Positions 14,423 to 23,505 of a stretch of DNA of 64,000 bases are shown one piece after another (within the stretch, counting starts at the first letter, position 1; every line of letters starts with the position of its first letter). The stretch covers positions 1 through 64,000 of the forward strand of contig CALFER010000072.1 of assembly GCA_937951895.1 (NCBI GenBank). Reading direction: 5' to 3'. The DNA is from an uncultured bacterium. Its GTDB lineage: Bacteria; CSSED10-310; CALFER01. The notes below the pieces were generated by a model. The model worked only from the letters and a program-made list of their open reading frames with translations. It had not been told where the DNA came from and searched no databases. Position numbers and translations under genes: made by a program.

Positions 14423-16288
14423 ATGCCTGACTCCCACCCACCCCCACCCCCCGCCGACCTCCAACACCTGTCCCTTCTCCACAGCATCCCCTCCCTCATC
14501 CTCGCCCTCGACCACAACCTCCGCATCCTCTACGCCAACGACGCCTACTGCCGCTTCGTCCAGATGCCCCTGTCGGAACTCATCGGCCACCCCCTCATCG
14601 ACCTCTTCCCGTCCTTCGCAAAAACACGCTCGTTCTCCGCCTACAAGGACGCCCTCGCGGACGGCCAATGGCGCGAAGCCGAAGGCCATGTCGGCGCTTT
14701 TTATCTCCATTCCCGGATCTACCCCACCACCTATGGCCTGCTCGCCATCGCCGACGACCGGACCGAACTGCATCGGGCCGAACTGGCACTGCAGAATACC
14801 CGCGATCAGCTCCAGGCAGTGCTCGATGCCATTCCCGGCCTGGTCTCGTGGATCGATTCCCGCCTGCGTTACATCGGAGTCAACCGGATGTTATGCGAGA
14901 CTTTCCGGCGGAATTCCGATTTCTTCATCGGACAGGACATCGGCTTTCTCGATGCCCAGACCGAGTTCACTCAGTTCGTGCGCGAGTTCGCCGCCTCCGA
15001 CCGGCAGTCCGACAGCCGTGAAGTCATGACCATCATCGATCAGGTTCCGCGTTGTTTCTTTGTTGCCGCCCAGAAATACAGCAGCGAACCGTGCATTGTC
15101 ACGGCCGGCATCGATATCTCGGCACGCAAACGCATCGAACTCGATCTGCAACTCACCCAGGCGCGCTATCGCGCCGTCGTCGAGGATCAGAACGATCTGA
15201 TCTGCCGTTATTCACCGGACCGTCGCGTGACCTTCGTCAATGAAGCCTTCTGCGCCTTCTTCGGACTCACCCGAAACCAGCTCGTCGGAAAATCCATCCT
15301 CGATCTGCTGCCCGGTGACGATGTGCTTCTGGCACTCTCGCATATCCGCAAACTCGCGCCGTCCCGCCCGACCATCACCTTCGAACATCGCGCAATCCGC
15401 CCGGACGGTTCGGTGCGATGGCTCAGCCGCACGGACCGGGGTCTCACGGATCAGCAGGGAACGATCATCGAGTATCAATCGGTTGCCCGGGACATCACCG
15501 AAAAACGCGTCGTCGAGGACGCGCTGCAACAAGCGTATTCGAGCCTGGAGAAGCGTGTCCTCGAACGAACCGCGGATCTCAGACGCCTGAATCGCGAACT
15601 CGAATCGGAAATCGACGAGCGCCGTCGGGTGGAATCGCAGCTCAAAGCATCACTGGCCGAAAAGGAAGTGTTGTTGCGGGAGGTTCATCACCGCGTCAAG
15701 AACAACCTTCAGGTCGTCTACAGCCTGCTCGATCTCCAGTCCGGCATCACGCACGATCGCGCCGCCTCCGGAGTGCTCGATGAAAGTAAACTCCGGATCC
15801 GTGCCATGGCCATGATTCACGATCATCTCTATCAGACATCCGATTTCTCGCGCATCCGGTTCGATACCTACATCCGGACTCTCGTCGAGCAGATCCGAAT
15901 CTCGTTCGGAGTATCAACCGATCGCATCCAGATCGATCTCGTGATCACTCCCGTCCTGCTCGGTCTCGATACCGCCATCTCGATCGGCCTGATCCTGAAT
16001 GAACTGGTGACCAATGCGTTCAAGTATGCATTTCCGGACGATCGGACCGGATCGATCCGGATCGGACTGATGCGCATTCAGGAGGATCTCTTCGAGTTGT
16101 CCGTACAGGATGACGGATCGGGATTGCCCGTCGATCCTGTTCCTGAATCGACAGGCTCCTTCGGTTTGCTCATCGTCCAACTGCTGACCTCGCAGCTCAA
16201 CGGAAAACTCGAGCGGAACCCCTCACCCGGGACGCACTGGCGGGTGCTTTTTCCGACTCCCGGATCGATGGAGGAATTACCGGAATGA
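14423..16288 (+). CDS. Cytosolic multi-PAS sensor histidine kinase (HisKA_2 family)
   Basis: 621 residues with no membrane segment. Three PAS-like domains are visible (about 15-120, 125-240 and 250-365; for example SIPSLILALDHNLRILYAND and EDQNDLICRYSPDRRVTFVN). A coiled coil follows, then the HisKA_2 box REVHHRVKNNLQVVYSLLDL and an HATPase with LNELVTNAFKYAF and DDGSGLP. This kinase family usually phosphorylates a regulator encoded alongside; here that is the next gene, overlapping by ATGA. The first codons include a Pro5 run and lie in a very C-rich stretch. The promoter suggests a leaderless mRNA. The signal is unknown. Confidence 0.93.
   Translation: MPDSHPPPPPADLQHLSLLHSIPSLILALDHNLRILYANDAYCRFVQMPLSELIGHPLIDLFPSFAKTRSFSAYKDALADGQWREAEGHVGAFYLHSRIYPTTYGLLAIADDRTELHRAELALQNTRDQLQAVLDAIPGLVSWIDSRLRYIGVNRMLCETFRRNSDFFIGQDIGFLDAQTEFTQFVREFAASDRQSDSREVMTIIDQVPRCFFVAAQKYSSEPCIVTAGIDISARKRIELDLQLTQARYRAVVEDQNDLICRYSPDRRVTFVNEAFCAFFGLTRNQLVGKSILDLLPGDDVLLALSHIRKLAPSRPTITFEHRAIRPDGSVRWLSRTDRGLTDQQGTIIEYQSVARDITEKRVVEDALQQAYSSLEKRVLERTADLRRLNRELESEIDERRRVESQLKASLAEKEVLLREVHHRVKNNLQVVYSLLDLQSGITHDRAASGVLDESKLRIRAMAMIHDHLYQTSDFSRIRFDTYIRTLVEQIRISFGVSTDRIQIDLVITPVLLGLDTAISIGLILNELVTNAFKYAFPDDRTGSIRIGLMRIQEDLFELSVQDDGSGLPVDPVPESTGSFGLLIVQLLTSQLNGKLERNPSPGTHWRVLFPTPGSMEELPE
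14433..14452 (-). other. Predicted G-quadruplex on the minus strand
   Basis: The plus strand reads CCC-A-CCC-A-CCCCC-A-CCCCCC, so the minus (template) strand has four G runs of 3 to 6 joined by single T loops, a very stable pattern. It occupies codons 4-10 of the kinase gene, 10 bases after the predicted transcription start. Two more C7 runs lie in the promoter (14380-14386 and 14397-14403). Confidence 0.6.
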
Positions 16289-17259
16289 ATCCGACGCACA
16301 TTCTGATCGTCGAAGACGAACTCATTTTCGCCCGAAACCTGCAGCTCACCATCGAAAAACTCGGGTGTATCGTCGACGGGATCGTCCGGTCCGGCCCCGA
16401 TGCTGTTCGGATCGTCGATCAGAGCAAGCCGGATCTGGTCATCATGGACATCCATATCGAGGGGCCTTTCGACGGAATCGAAACCGCCCGATTCATGCAG
16501 GCCCGCGACATTCCGGTCATTTTTCTGACGGCGTTCGGCGACAAAGACACGCTCGAGCGCGCCAAACAGGCGGAGCCATACGGCTATCTGACCAAACCGG
16601 TCGATTTCCAGCAACTGCCGTACGCGATCGAAATCACACTTTACAAGCACTGTATGAATCGGAAGTTGCGCGACAGTGAGCACCTTCTGTCCGCCATTCT
16701 GTTCAGTATCGGAGACGGGGTCATCGCGACAGATGCCTCGGATCATATCGTTCTGCTCAACCCGATGGCCGAAACGCTGACGGGCTGGAGTTCAGCCGAG
16801 GCCCGGAATCAGACACTCCGGGCGGTGTTCGATACCGAACCGACGAAGGCGACCATTGACGGGGGAACATTTCAGCAGGAGACGACGCTGACCCGGCGGG
16901 ATGGCCGACGCTCGCTGGTGAGAACCAATCGATCGAGCCTGACGGATGACTCCGGCAGAAATCTCGGATTTGTCATCGTTTTCCATGATATCACCGAACA
17001 GAAGCAGTGCGAACGGGATCGCGAGCGCTACATCGAGGAACTGAAGAGCGCCATGGCCAGCATCAAGACCCTGAGCGGATTGATCCCGATCTGCGCAAAC
17101 TGCAAGAAAATCCGGACCGATTCCGGTTACTGGATGCAGGTGGAACAGTACGTCAGGGAGCATTCCGATGCGGATTTCACGCACAGCATCTGTCCCCAGT
17201 GCATCACAGAACTCTATCCGCGGTTCAACCTGCAGGACTCGGATACCGGCTCCGAGTGA
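16285..17259 (+). CDS. Response regulator with PAS domain and C-terminal CxxC/CxxC module
   Basis: 324 residues. The receiver domain (1-120) has EDE near residue 11, the phosphoacceptor D55 in VIMDIH and the lysine in LTKPVDF. A PAS domain spans about 130-250 (LLSAILFSIGDGVIATDASD). A short module after a coil has C270/C273 (PICANCKK) and C303/C306 (ICPQC), suggesting a metal site. There is no DNA-binding domain, so the output is unclear. I have seen similar tails on other sensor proteins but know of no defined role. The start overlaps the kinase stop as ATGA. Confidence 0.9.
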   Translation: MNPTHILIVEDELIFARNLQLTIEKLGCIVDGIVRSGPDAVRIVDQSKPDLVIMDIHIEGPFDGIETARFMQARDIPVIFLTAFGDKDTLERAKQAEPYGYLTKPVDFQQLPYAIEITLYKHCMNRKLRDSEHLLSAILFSIGDGVIATDASDHIVLLNPMAETLTGWSSAEARNQTLRAVFDTEPTKATIDGGTFQQETTLTRRDGRRSLVRTNRSSLTDDSGRNLGFVIVFHDITEQKQCERDRERYIEELKSAMASIKTLSGLIPICANCKKIRTDSGYWMQVEQYVREHSDADFTHSICPQCITELYPRFNLQDSDTGSE

Positions 17260-17290
17260 CCGCCGATGGTCGGGTCGTTCGCTGGCCGGG

Positions 17291-18187
17291 TCATCCGCCG
17301 ATCACGACAACCGATCCGGCCATCGCCAGAACGACGGCGGCGGCGCGGCGGATCGTGAACGTCTCCTTGAGGAACAGACTGGCCATCACAACGATGAAAA
17401 TCGTGCTGGTCTGATTGAGGATGGACGCCGAAACCATCGATGTGAACTTGAACGCACCGATCCAGAGAATCATCGCCAGGAAACTTCCCAGGAAGGTGGC
17501 GGGAAAGGCAAACCGCCAGGTATGCCGGGTGACGAACGGCGCGAACAGGCGCCTGCGGTCCTTCATGATCAGCGCATAGGCGGCCAGCGTGACGGAACCG
17601 AACACGAGCCGGACTTCCGTGATCCACAGCGCGGTATGGCGCGCGAGAAGGGGTTCCAGGAGAATGACCCCGAGCGCGACCGCGAACATCGCCAGAGCCC
17701 CCAACACCATTCCCAGCATCAGATCGCGATGCGTCACGTGCGCCTTCCGGTCGATTTTGAGCGATGCGATCAGGACGGCCGAGATGATCAGTGCCGCGCC
17801 GATGACATCCCGTGTCGTGACGTTTTTATCGAGAATGGCGAATGAGAGCAGGATCACCATCGGACTGTACAGGCAGTCGACGATCGCACTCAGTCCCGCA
17901 CCGATCAGATTGAGACTCTTGAAGAACAGCGAATCCGACACGGTGATTCCCACGAATCCGCTCCAGAAAAGAATCCAGTAATCCGAAAAAACGGCATGGG
18001 AGGGGATGAACGCATCGCCGACCATGATGAAGCAGGGCAGGAACAGGATCATCGAGACAACGGATTTATAGAGATTCAGCGCCAGCGGAGACAGTGTTTC
18101 GCCGCTGCGCTTGAACAGAATCACGGCAATCGCCCAGAGTATCGCACAGGACAATGCCATCAGTTTTCCAATCAGTTCCTGCTCCAT
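17291..18187 (-). CDS. EamA/DMT-family transporter
   Basis: 298 residues forming about ten hydrophobic segments in two similar halves, each beginning with a small-residue-rich helix (MALSCAILWAIAVILFK near the N-terminus; LGALAMFAVALGVILLEPLL in the middle). This is the EamA pattern of the drug/metabolite transporter superfamily in the inner membrane. The substrate is unknown. GGGAGG precedes the ATG, and a good promoter lies upstream. It stands alone, convergent with the response regulator and divergent from the LolA-like cluster. Confidence 0.88.
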   Translation of the reverse strand: MEQELIGKLMALSCAILWAIAVILFKRSGETLSPLALNLYKSVVSMILFLPCFIMVGDAFIPSHAVFSDYWILFWSGFVGITVSDSLFFKSLNLIGAGLSAIVDCLYSPMVILLSFAILDKNVTTRDVIGAALIISAVLIASLKIDRKAHVTHRDLMLGMVLGALAMFAVALGVILLEPLLARHTALWITEVRLVFGSVTLAAYALIMKDRRRLFAPFVTRHTWRFAFPATFLGSFLAMILWIGAFKFTSMVSASILNQTSTIFIVVMASLFLKETFTIRRAAAVVLAMAGSVVVIGG

Positions 18188-18205
18188 CGCCCGCCTCCCG
18201 CGCGC

Positions 18206-18234
18206 ATCCTATCGGGATCGATGCCCCGGTTCAA
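18206..18234 (-). promoter_or_regulatory. Sigma-70 promoter of the EamA gene
   Basis: On the minus strand TTGAAC (18234-18229), 17 bases, then TAGGAT (18211-18206). A short leader with GGGAGG follows before the ATG at 18187. Confidence 0.65.
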
Positions 18235-18263
18235 GTTGAAACTTTTCCGGCTTCCGGGCATTG

Positions 18264-18269
18264 TATAAT
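18264..18269 (+). promoter_or_regulatory. -10 box of the LolA-like/ABC operon
   Basis: A perfect TATAAT 15 bases before the ATG at 18285, with AAGGAGG (18273-18279) between them. No good -35 hexamer is seen at 16-18 bases; the best candidate, TTGAAA at 18236, is 22 bases away. Confidence 0.45.
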
Positions 18270-18284
18270 ATGAAGGAGGCCGGC

Positions 18285-19076
18285 ATGGTCATTTTCAATC
18301 CGAGAAACGCAGCGATCGCTCTGTCCCTGCTGGTCGTGACGTGCATCCGAGCCGCCTCGCCATCGCTCGATATCACCACCCTTCCCGACGACCCCGCGGC
18401 CCGCGCCGAAGCGATCATGTCCTATATCGACGATCTCTGGCGTGGCGGATCCAGCGAAGCCCTGATGTCCATGAACATCCGGACCGAACACTGGAGTCGA
18501 TCCCTGGAAATGCGCGCCTGGTCGCTCGGAAAGGACTACTCCCTCGTCCGGATCCTCACCCCCAAAAAGGAAGCCGGTTCGGCAACCCTGAAATCCGGCG
18601 CCGTGATCTACAACTATCTCCCCAAAACCGATCGCACGATCAAAATAACCTCGGGCATGATGATGAGTTCCTGGATGGGAAGTCATTTCACGAACGATGA
18701 TCTGGTGAAGGAGAGCCGCTATGCCGAGGATTACCATGCAGAGGTGGTTTTCGATGGCGTGCGGAACGGAATCGATCTCTGGGAAATCCGTCTCGACCCC
18801 AAACCCGATGCCGCCGTGGTGTGGGGAACCGTCGTTTTCGTGGTGCGGAAACAGGATCTGATGCCGATCACGGCCGGATACTTCGACGAAAAGGGCGTGC
18901 GTGTCCGTACCATGCACTTCAGCGACTACCGGCAGATGAGCGGTCGGATGATCCCCTCCCGGGTGCTCCTGCAACCGGAGGACAAGCCGGAGGAGTCGAC
19001 GGAACTGGTCTATACGACGATCGCGTTCGACACTCCGATTTCCACCGAGTTCTTCACCCTCCAGAATCTCCGCTGA
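18285..19076 (+). CDS. LolA-like outer-membrane lipoprotein-sorting family protein
   Basis: 263 residues. A signal peptide (about 1-23, ending near IRAAS) leads to an unclosed-barrel sequence with IMSYIDDLWRGGSSEALMSM, WSLGKDYSLVRILTP and NYLPKTDRTIKI, the pattern of the LolA_like (PF17131-type) family that carries lipid or lipoprotein through the periplasm. AAGGAGG is 5 bases before the ATG. It is the first of five tightly joined genes with two permeases, an ATPase and a putative outer-membrane protein, so it is probably the periplasmic carrier of that exporter. Confidence 0.85.
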   Translation: MVIFNPRNAAIALSLLVVTCIRAASPSLDITTLPDDPAARAEAIMSYIDDLWRGGSSEALMSMNIRTEHWSRSLEMRAWSLGKDYSLVRILTPKKEAGSATLKSGAVIYNYLPKTDRTIKITSGMMMSSWMGSHFTNDDLVKESRYAEDYHAEVVFDGVRNGIDLWEIRLDPKPDAAVVWGTVVFVVRKQDLMPITAGYFDEKGVRVRTMHFSDYRQMSGRMIPSRVLLQPEDKPEESTELVYTTIAFDTPISTEFFTLQNLR

Positions 19077-20287
19077 TGCTGCTTCGAACCGCATTTCGCA
19101 ATGTCCTGCGCAATCCGCGCCGGACACTCATCACCACCTCCGCCATGACAGCCGCTCTCGCCTGCATGATTCTCTATACCGGACTGGTCGAAGGGTTTCT
19201 GCAGAAATTCCGATCCACCGCGCTGTCTCTGGATATCGCGAGCATTCAGATCCATGCGCCGGGATACCGGAACAACCCGTCGATCTATCGACGGATCCCC
19301 TCAACCGCTTCCGTTCTGGCCGAACTCGACATGCGGCAACTCGCCGCAACACCACGCTTGTTCGGATTCGGACTCGCCGCCTCGCAATCGACCTCATCGG
19401 GCGTCAGCCTGCGCGGTATCGATCTGCAGAGGGAACCTCGCGTCACAGACCTTCAGCATCATGTCGATCTCGGAGAATGGCTTTCGGGAACGGATGACCA
19501 GGGAGTCGTCATCGGCAGGAAACTCGCGAAAACCCTGGGGATTCCGGTCGGAGGGGAGATCGTCCTGGTCGGGCAGGGCGTGGACGGTTCGACAGCGAAC
19601 GATCTGTATCGGGTCCGGGGCATTCTGAAGGCGGTTTCCGAGGAGATCGACCGGGCGGGGCTTTTCATGACCGAATCTGCGTTCCGGACGTTCTTTTCAC
19701 TCGAGAGCGACTGCCACGAGATCGCGATCCGGTTGGACGAAGCTGACGTCGACCGGGTGCGGGACGAACTGAAAACCCGTTTGCCGGATCTCGATGTTCA
19801 CGACTGGCGGCAACTCGCACCCGGGATCTCGGATATGATCGATTCCATGGATATCGTTCAGTATCTGCTCTATGTCATCTCGTATGCCGCCATCGGGATG
19901 GTCACACTCAATGCGATGCTGATGGCGGTCTTCGAACGAATCCGGGAACTCGGAGTCCTGAAAGCGGTCGGCGTCACGCCGCTACAGATCTTCAGCATGG
20001 TCATCGTGGAGTCGATGGCGCAGGCCGCTGCTGCGGCAGTGACCGGCATCGCCATCGGTTTCCCGCTCGTGCTGTATCTCGAAACCCACGGCATCAATCT
20101 GTCCCGCTGGGGCGCCGGCGCCGCACTGTCGGGCATCGCCATCGATCCGATCTGGTGTACGTCCGTAACGGCATCGACCGTCACCTCCCCTCTCCTGTTC
20201 ATGCTCGGCATCGTGTTCATCTCGATCCTCTACCCCGGACTGAAGGCGGCGCTCGTCCGTCCCGTCCAGGCGATTTATCATCCGTGA
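19076..20287 (+). CDS. FtsX/LolCE-type ABC transporter permease 1
   Basis: 403 residues. One N-terminal membrane span (residues about 18-40) is followed by a large MacB-like periplasmic domain (about 45-255). Three C-terminal spans carry the conserved AVFERIRELGVLKAVGVTPLQIFSMV segment of the FtsX domain that contacts the ATPase. The ATG overlaps the previous stop as TGATG. The architecture is that of LolC/LolE and MacB, which use periplasmic force to move lipids or peptides rather than a classical channel. Confidence 0.92.
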   Translation: MLLRTAFRNVLRNPRRTLITTSAMTAALACMILYTGLVEGFLQKFRSTALSLDIASIQIHAPGYRNNPSIYRRIPSTASVLAELDMRQLAATPRLFGFGLAASQSTSSGVSLRGIDLQREPRVTDLQHHVDLGEWLSGTDDQGVVIGRKLAKTLGIPVGGEIVLVGQGVDGSTANDLYRVRGILKAVSEEIDRAGLFMTESAFRTFFSLESDCHEIAIRLDEADVDRVRDELKTRLPDLDVHDWRQLAPGISDMIDSMDIVQYLLYVISYAAIGMVTLNAMLMAVFERIRELGVLKAVGVTPLQIFSMVIVESMAQAAAAAVTGIAIGFPLVLYLETHGINLSRWGAGAALSGIAIDPIWCTSVTASTVTSPLLFMLGIVFISILYPGLKAALVRPVQAIYHP

Positions 20288-20289
20288 TC

Positions 20290-21528
20290 ATGCTCATTCT
20301 CATGGCCTTCCGAAATCTCTGGCGCAACACCCGCCGGACCGCCATCACGCTCTTCTCCATCGGATTCGGTCTCATGCTCAGCCTGATCTTCACCGGCATC
20401 GGCGATTCGGGTTACGGGAGACTGATCGAGGGGGCCTCCCGGATGGGGATGGGCCATGTGGCTCTGATTCCCCGCGGCTATCTCGATACGCCGTCCATCG
20501 ACAAACGCTTCGACGTCCCATCGGATCTGATCGGGCGGATTCAGGTGATGTCACGCGTGACCGCGGTGAGGGAACGGATCACCGGGCAGGCGATGGTCGC
20601 CACCGCGAACGACAGCGCGGGCGCGGCATTCATGGCGATCGATCCGGGCACCGAGACGCCGGAGACATTATACTTCATGGATTTTCTCGAATCGGGTGCG
20701 TTGTTCGATCCGAAGAACCGCATCGGAATCGTGATCGGCCGGAACATGGCCGATCGGTTGCGCGTGGATATCGGCGGGAAGGTCGTGTACACGCTGACGG
20801 ATGTGCAAGGCGAGATCATTTCGGGACTGGCGCGTGTCAGCGGAATTTTCCGGACCGGGGTGCTGCAGGTCGACAACTACTTCGTCCTGCTGCCGATCGA
20901 CACCCTCCGAGACCTCATCGGATACACGTCCCGCGAAGTCACGCATCTCGCCGTTTTTCTGGAGGATCATGCCGCATCCCGGAGCATCCGGAGCCGGATT
21001 CAGGCCTGCGTCGATGAGATCCCGGGAGCCGAAGCGGTGACCTGGCGGGATGCCATGCCGGATATCGCCGGGTTGATCGCGATGGACCAATCCAGCAACT
21101 ACCTGTTCCAATTGATCATTTTCCTGCTCATCTCCGCGGGTATTCTCAACACGATTCTCATGAGCGTCCTCGAACGGAAACGCGAATTCGGAATCCTTCT
21201 GGCCGTCGGGATTTCGCCGCTGCGATTGTTCAGCCTGATCATGCTCGAAGCCGGCTGGCTGTGCATCTTCGGCCTGATTGCCGGACTGCTTCTGACCGCT
21301 CCGGTCTATGGATATCTTCACTCGACCGGTATCGATCTGACGGCAATGTTCACCGAAAAGCCCGATGTGGGCGGCGTTCTGTTCGACCCGACCATCCATG
21401 CCGATCTGCGTCCGATCAGCCTGGCCGTCATTCTGACCGTCGCCGCCGCCTTGATCCTTCTGTCCGGAATCTACCCTGCCTGGAAGGCGTCGCGTGTGAT
21501 GCCGGTCGAGGCGATTCAATCAGCGTGA
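20290..21528 (+). CDS. FtsX/LolCE-type ABC transporter permease 2
   Basis: 412 residues, same layout as its neighbour: one N-terminal span, a periplasmic domain and three C-terminal spans with SVLERKREFGILLAVGISPLRLFSLI. The two permeases are diverged, so they probably form a heterodimer like LolC and LolE. A GTG at 20284 that overlaps the previous stop (GTGA) is an equally possible start; I took the ATG 6 bases later. Confidence 0.9.
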   Translation: MLILMAFRNLWRNTRRTAITLFSIGFGLMLSLIFTGIGDSGYGRLIEGASRMGMGHVALIPRGYLDTPSIDKRFDVPSDLIGRIQVMSRVTAVRERITGQAMVATANDSAGAAFMAIDPGTETPETLYFMDFLESGALFDPKNRIGIVIGRNMADRLRVDIGGKVVYTLTDVQGEIISGLARVSGIFRTGVLQVDNYFVLLPIDTLRDLIGYTSREVTHLAVFLEDHAASRSIRSRIQACVDEIPGAEAVTWRDAMPDIAGLIAMDQSSNYLFQLIIFLLISAGILNTILMSVLERKREFGILLAVGISPLRLFSLIMLEAGWLCIFGLIAGLLLTAPVYGYLHSTGIDLTAMFTEKPDVGGVLFDPTIHADLRPISLAVILTVAAALILLSGIYPAWKASRVMPVEAIQSA

Positions 21529-21535
21529 GGAGTGT

Positions 21536-22249
21536 ATGACTGCAATTCCTGTTCAACCGATCGTGAGTATGCGGCGAGTGGAAAAGATCTACCGGCAGGG
21601 AGACAGTGTCGTTCATGCCGTCGATCAGGTGGACATCGATATCTTTCCCGGTGAGTTCACGGTGCTGTCCGGTCCGTCCGGAAGCGGCAAAACGACCATT
21701 CTCAACCTGACGGGTGCTCTCGATAACGTGACACGCGGAGACATTCATGTCGAGGGTCGGAAACTGCAGGATATGAGCCGCACGGAAACCTCGCGATTCC
21801 GTCGCGATCGCGTCGGTTTCGTCTTTCAGGCCTACAATCTGATTCCGGTGCTCACCGCCTTTGAAAACGCCGAGTTGATCCTGTCGATCCAGGGTGTTCC
21901 GCGAACGGAGCGAAGCGCGCGCGTCCGGGATCTCTTTCACGCAGTCGGTCTCGATGGGCTGGAACACCGCCGGCCATCGGCCATGTCCGGGGGTCAGCAG
22001 CAACGCGTCGCCATCGTACGGGCCATCGTCACAAATCCCGCGATCGTGCTCGCGGACGAACCAACCGCCAATGTCGACTCCCGCACGGCCGCCACTATTC
22101 TGGACATCATGGAACGCCTCAACCGCGAGATGGGCAACACGTTCCTGTTCTCGAGCCATGATCCGCAGGTGATCGCCCGCGCGCATCGGGTCATCAGCAT
22201 GCAGGACGGGCGTGTAGTCGGAGACGAAAGGCGGGACGGGAATTCATGA
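21536..22249 (+). CDS. LolD/MacB-type ABC transporter ATPase
   Basis: 237 residues, complete. Walker A GPSGSGKTT, Q-loop VFQAYNLIPVLTAFENAEL, signature MSGGQQQRVAIVRAIV, Walker B IVLADEPTANVD and switch histidine FSSHDPQ. The Q-loop wording places it in the LolD/MacB/FtsE subfamily, matching the two FtsX-type permeases just upstream. GAGGAG lies 5 bases before the ATG, and the end overlaps the next gene as ATGA. Confidence 0.95.
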   Translation: MTAIPVQPIVSMRRVEKIYRQGDSVVHAVDQVDIDIFPGEFTVLSGPSGSGKTTILNLTGALDNVTRGDIHVEGRKLQDMSRTETSRFRRDRVGFVFQAYNLIPVLTAFENAELILSIQGVPRTERSARVRDLFHAVGLDGLEHRRPSAMSGGQQQRVAIVRAIVTNPAIVLADEPTANVDSRTAATILDIMERLNREMGNTFLFSSHDPQVIARAHRVISMQDGRVVGDERRDGNS

Positions 22250-23493
22250 CGAGCCGGTCGATATTCGGCCTGATTCTGTTCGCGTCGGGTTGTCTGACCG
22301 GTGGCGAACGGCCGGCAGGAGCATTCGAAATCGATCGATACGGCACCATGATCGCGTCCACTTCAGAGTTTTCGTTCTTTCCCGACGAACCGATGCTCTT
22401 CCGGGAGAGCCGTACGGTTGCATCGCTGACCCGGCTGCGCCCGTTCCTGGATGCCTCGTTGTCCGAAACCATTTCGATCGAGTCCGCAATCGGGTGCGAT
22501 CTGAGCATGGACACCTCCCAGAGCAATCCGATGTTCGAGCCGGGCATGGAGAACCGGTCGCTCTGGCGTCATCCGGACCTGTCCCGAATGCTCCGGAACG
22601 AATCCGGGGATGCCTCGACGGTCACCACCGGCGTCTCGGTGGATCGGCTGGCCGTGCAGTGGAGGAGCCAACAGACCGAAGTCGGGATCGGGCGGCAGGC
22701 GATCAACTGGTCGGGCATGTTCTTCCTGGGACCCAATGACCTGTTTCATCCGTTTCTCGCGCAGGAATTCGAGAAAACGTACAAGACCGGTGTCGATGCC
22801 ATACGGGTTCGGCGGTTGATCGGACCGCTGACCGAACTGGAAATCTGCGGTGTGGCGGGATACGACGGCCCGGAGCCCGACTGGAAGCGCTCCGCGGCAG
22901 TCTGTCGCATGATCACGACAGCGGCGAATCTTCACATAGAAATCCTGGGCGGACGGTATCTTGACCGGACTCTCTGGGGAGGAGCCATGCAAGGAGGCGT
23001 CGGCAGGCTCGGATTCAGATGCGAAGGACGATATCTGGGCGCTGACCCGGAACACGACAGGCGGGCCGATTTCGAAGCCGCCGGCGGGTTGGATTACCGG
23101 AGTTCCGATTCGATGCATCTGATCATCGAGTATCTGTATCACGAGCGCGGAGTGAGCGATCCGGATGATTACATGGCCGCGCTGGCATCGGCAGCCCGGA
23201 CGGATCCGTTCCTGGCGCGCCACTACATTCTTCTCACACTGGATCATGAGATTCATCCTCTCATCCGCTGGGACGTTTCCATCTTAATGAATGCCGTGGA
23301 CGGAAGCGGTCGGCTGGCCCTCGATGCCGCGTTCAGTCTGGCTGACGAGGCGGATCTGATCGCGGGGATCGCCAGGCCTTTTGGAGATGATGCGGAGACA
23401 GCAAGTCGACCGGGCGAATCGCCGATTCGCTTACCGAGCGAGTTTGGCGTGTATCCCGATGTCTTGTATCTCGAGTTGCGGGTCTTTTTGTAA
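22246..23493 (+). CDS. Putative outer-membrane beta-barrel partner of the LolA-like/ABC system
   Basis: 415 residues. An N-terminal hydrophobic leader ends near GCLTGG/AGAFEID. The rest has alternating polar/apolar strands, a conserved-looking VGIGRQAINWSGMFFLGPNDLF segment and a last strand ending in LELRVFL, as in outer-membrane proteins recognised by the Bam machinery. I recognise no named family. Its place directly behind the ATPase with a 4-base overlap suggests it is the outer-membrane end of the same export route. A lipoprotein reading (ASGC) is weaker. Confidence 0.65.
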   Translation: MTSRSIFGLILFASGCLTGGERPAGAFEIDRYGTMIASTSEFSFFPDEPMLFRESRTVASLTRLRPFLDASLSETISIESAIGCDLSMDTSQSNPMFEPGMENRSLWRHPDLSRMLRNESGDASTVTTGVSVDRLAVQWRSQQTEVGIGRQAINWSGMFFLGPNDLFHPFLAQEFEKTYKTGVDAIRVRRLIGPLTELEICGVAGYDGPEPDWKRSAAVCRMITTAANLHIEILGGRYLDRTLWGGAMQGGVGRLGFRCEGRYLGADPEHDRRADFEAAGGLDYRSSDSMHLIIEYLYHERGVSDPDDYMAALASAARTDPFLARHYILLTLDHEIHPLIRWDVSILMNAVDGSGRLALDAAFSLADEADLIAGIARPFGDDAETASRPGESPIRLPSEFGVYPDVLYLELRVFL

Positions 23494-23505
23494 GAGACGT
23501 TCGGG

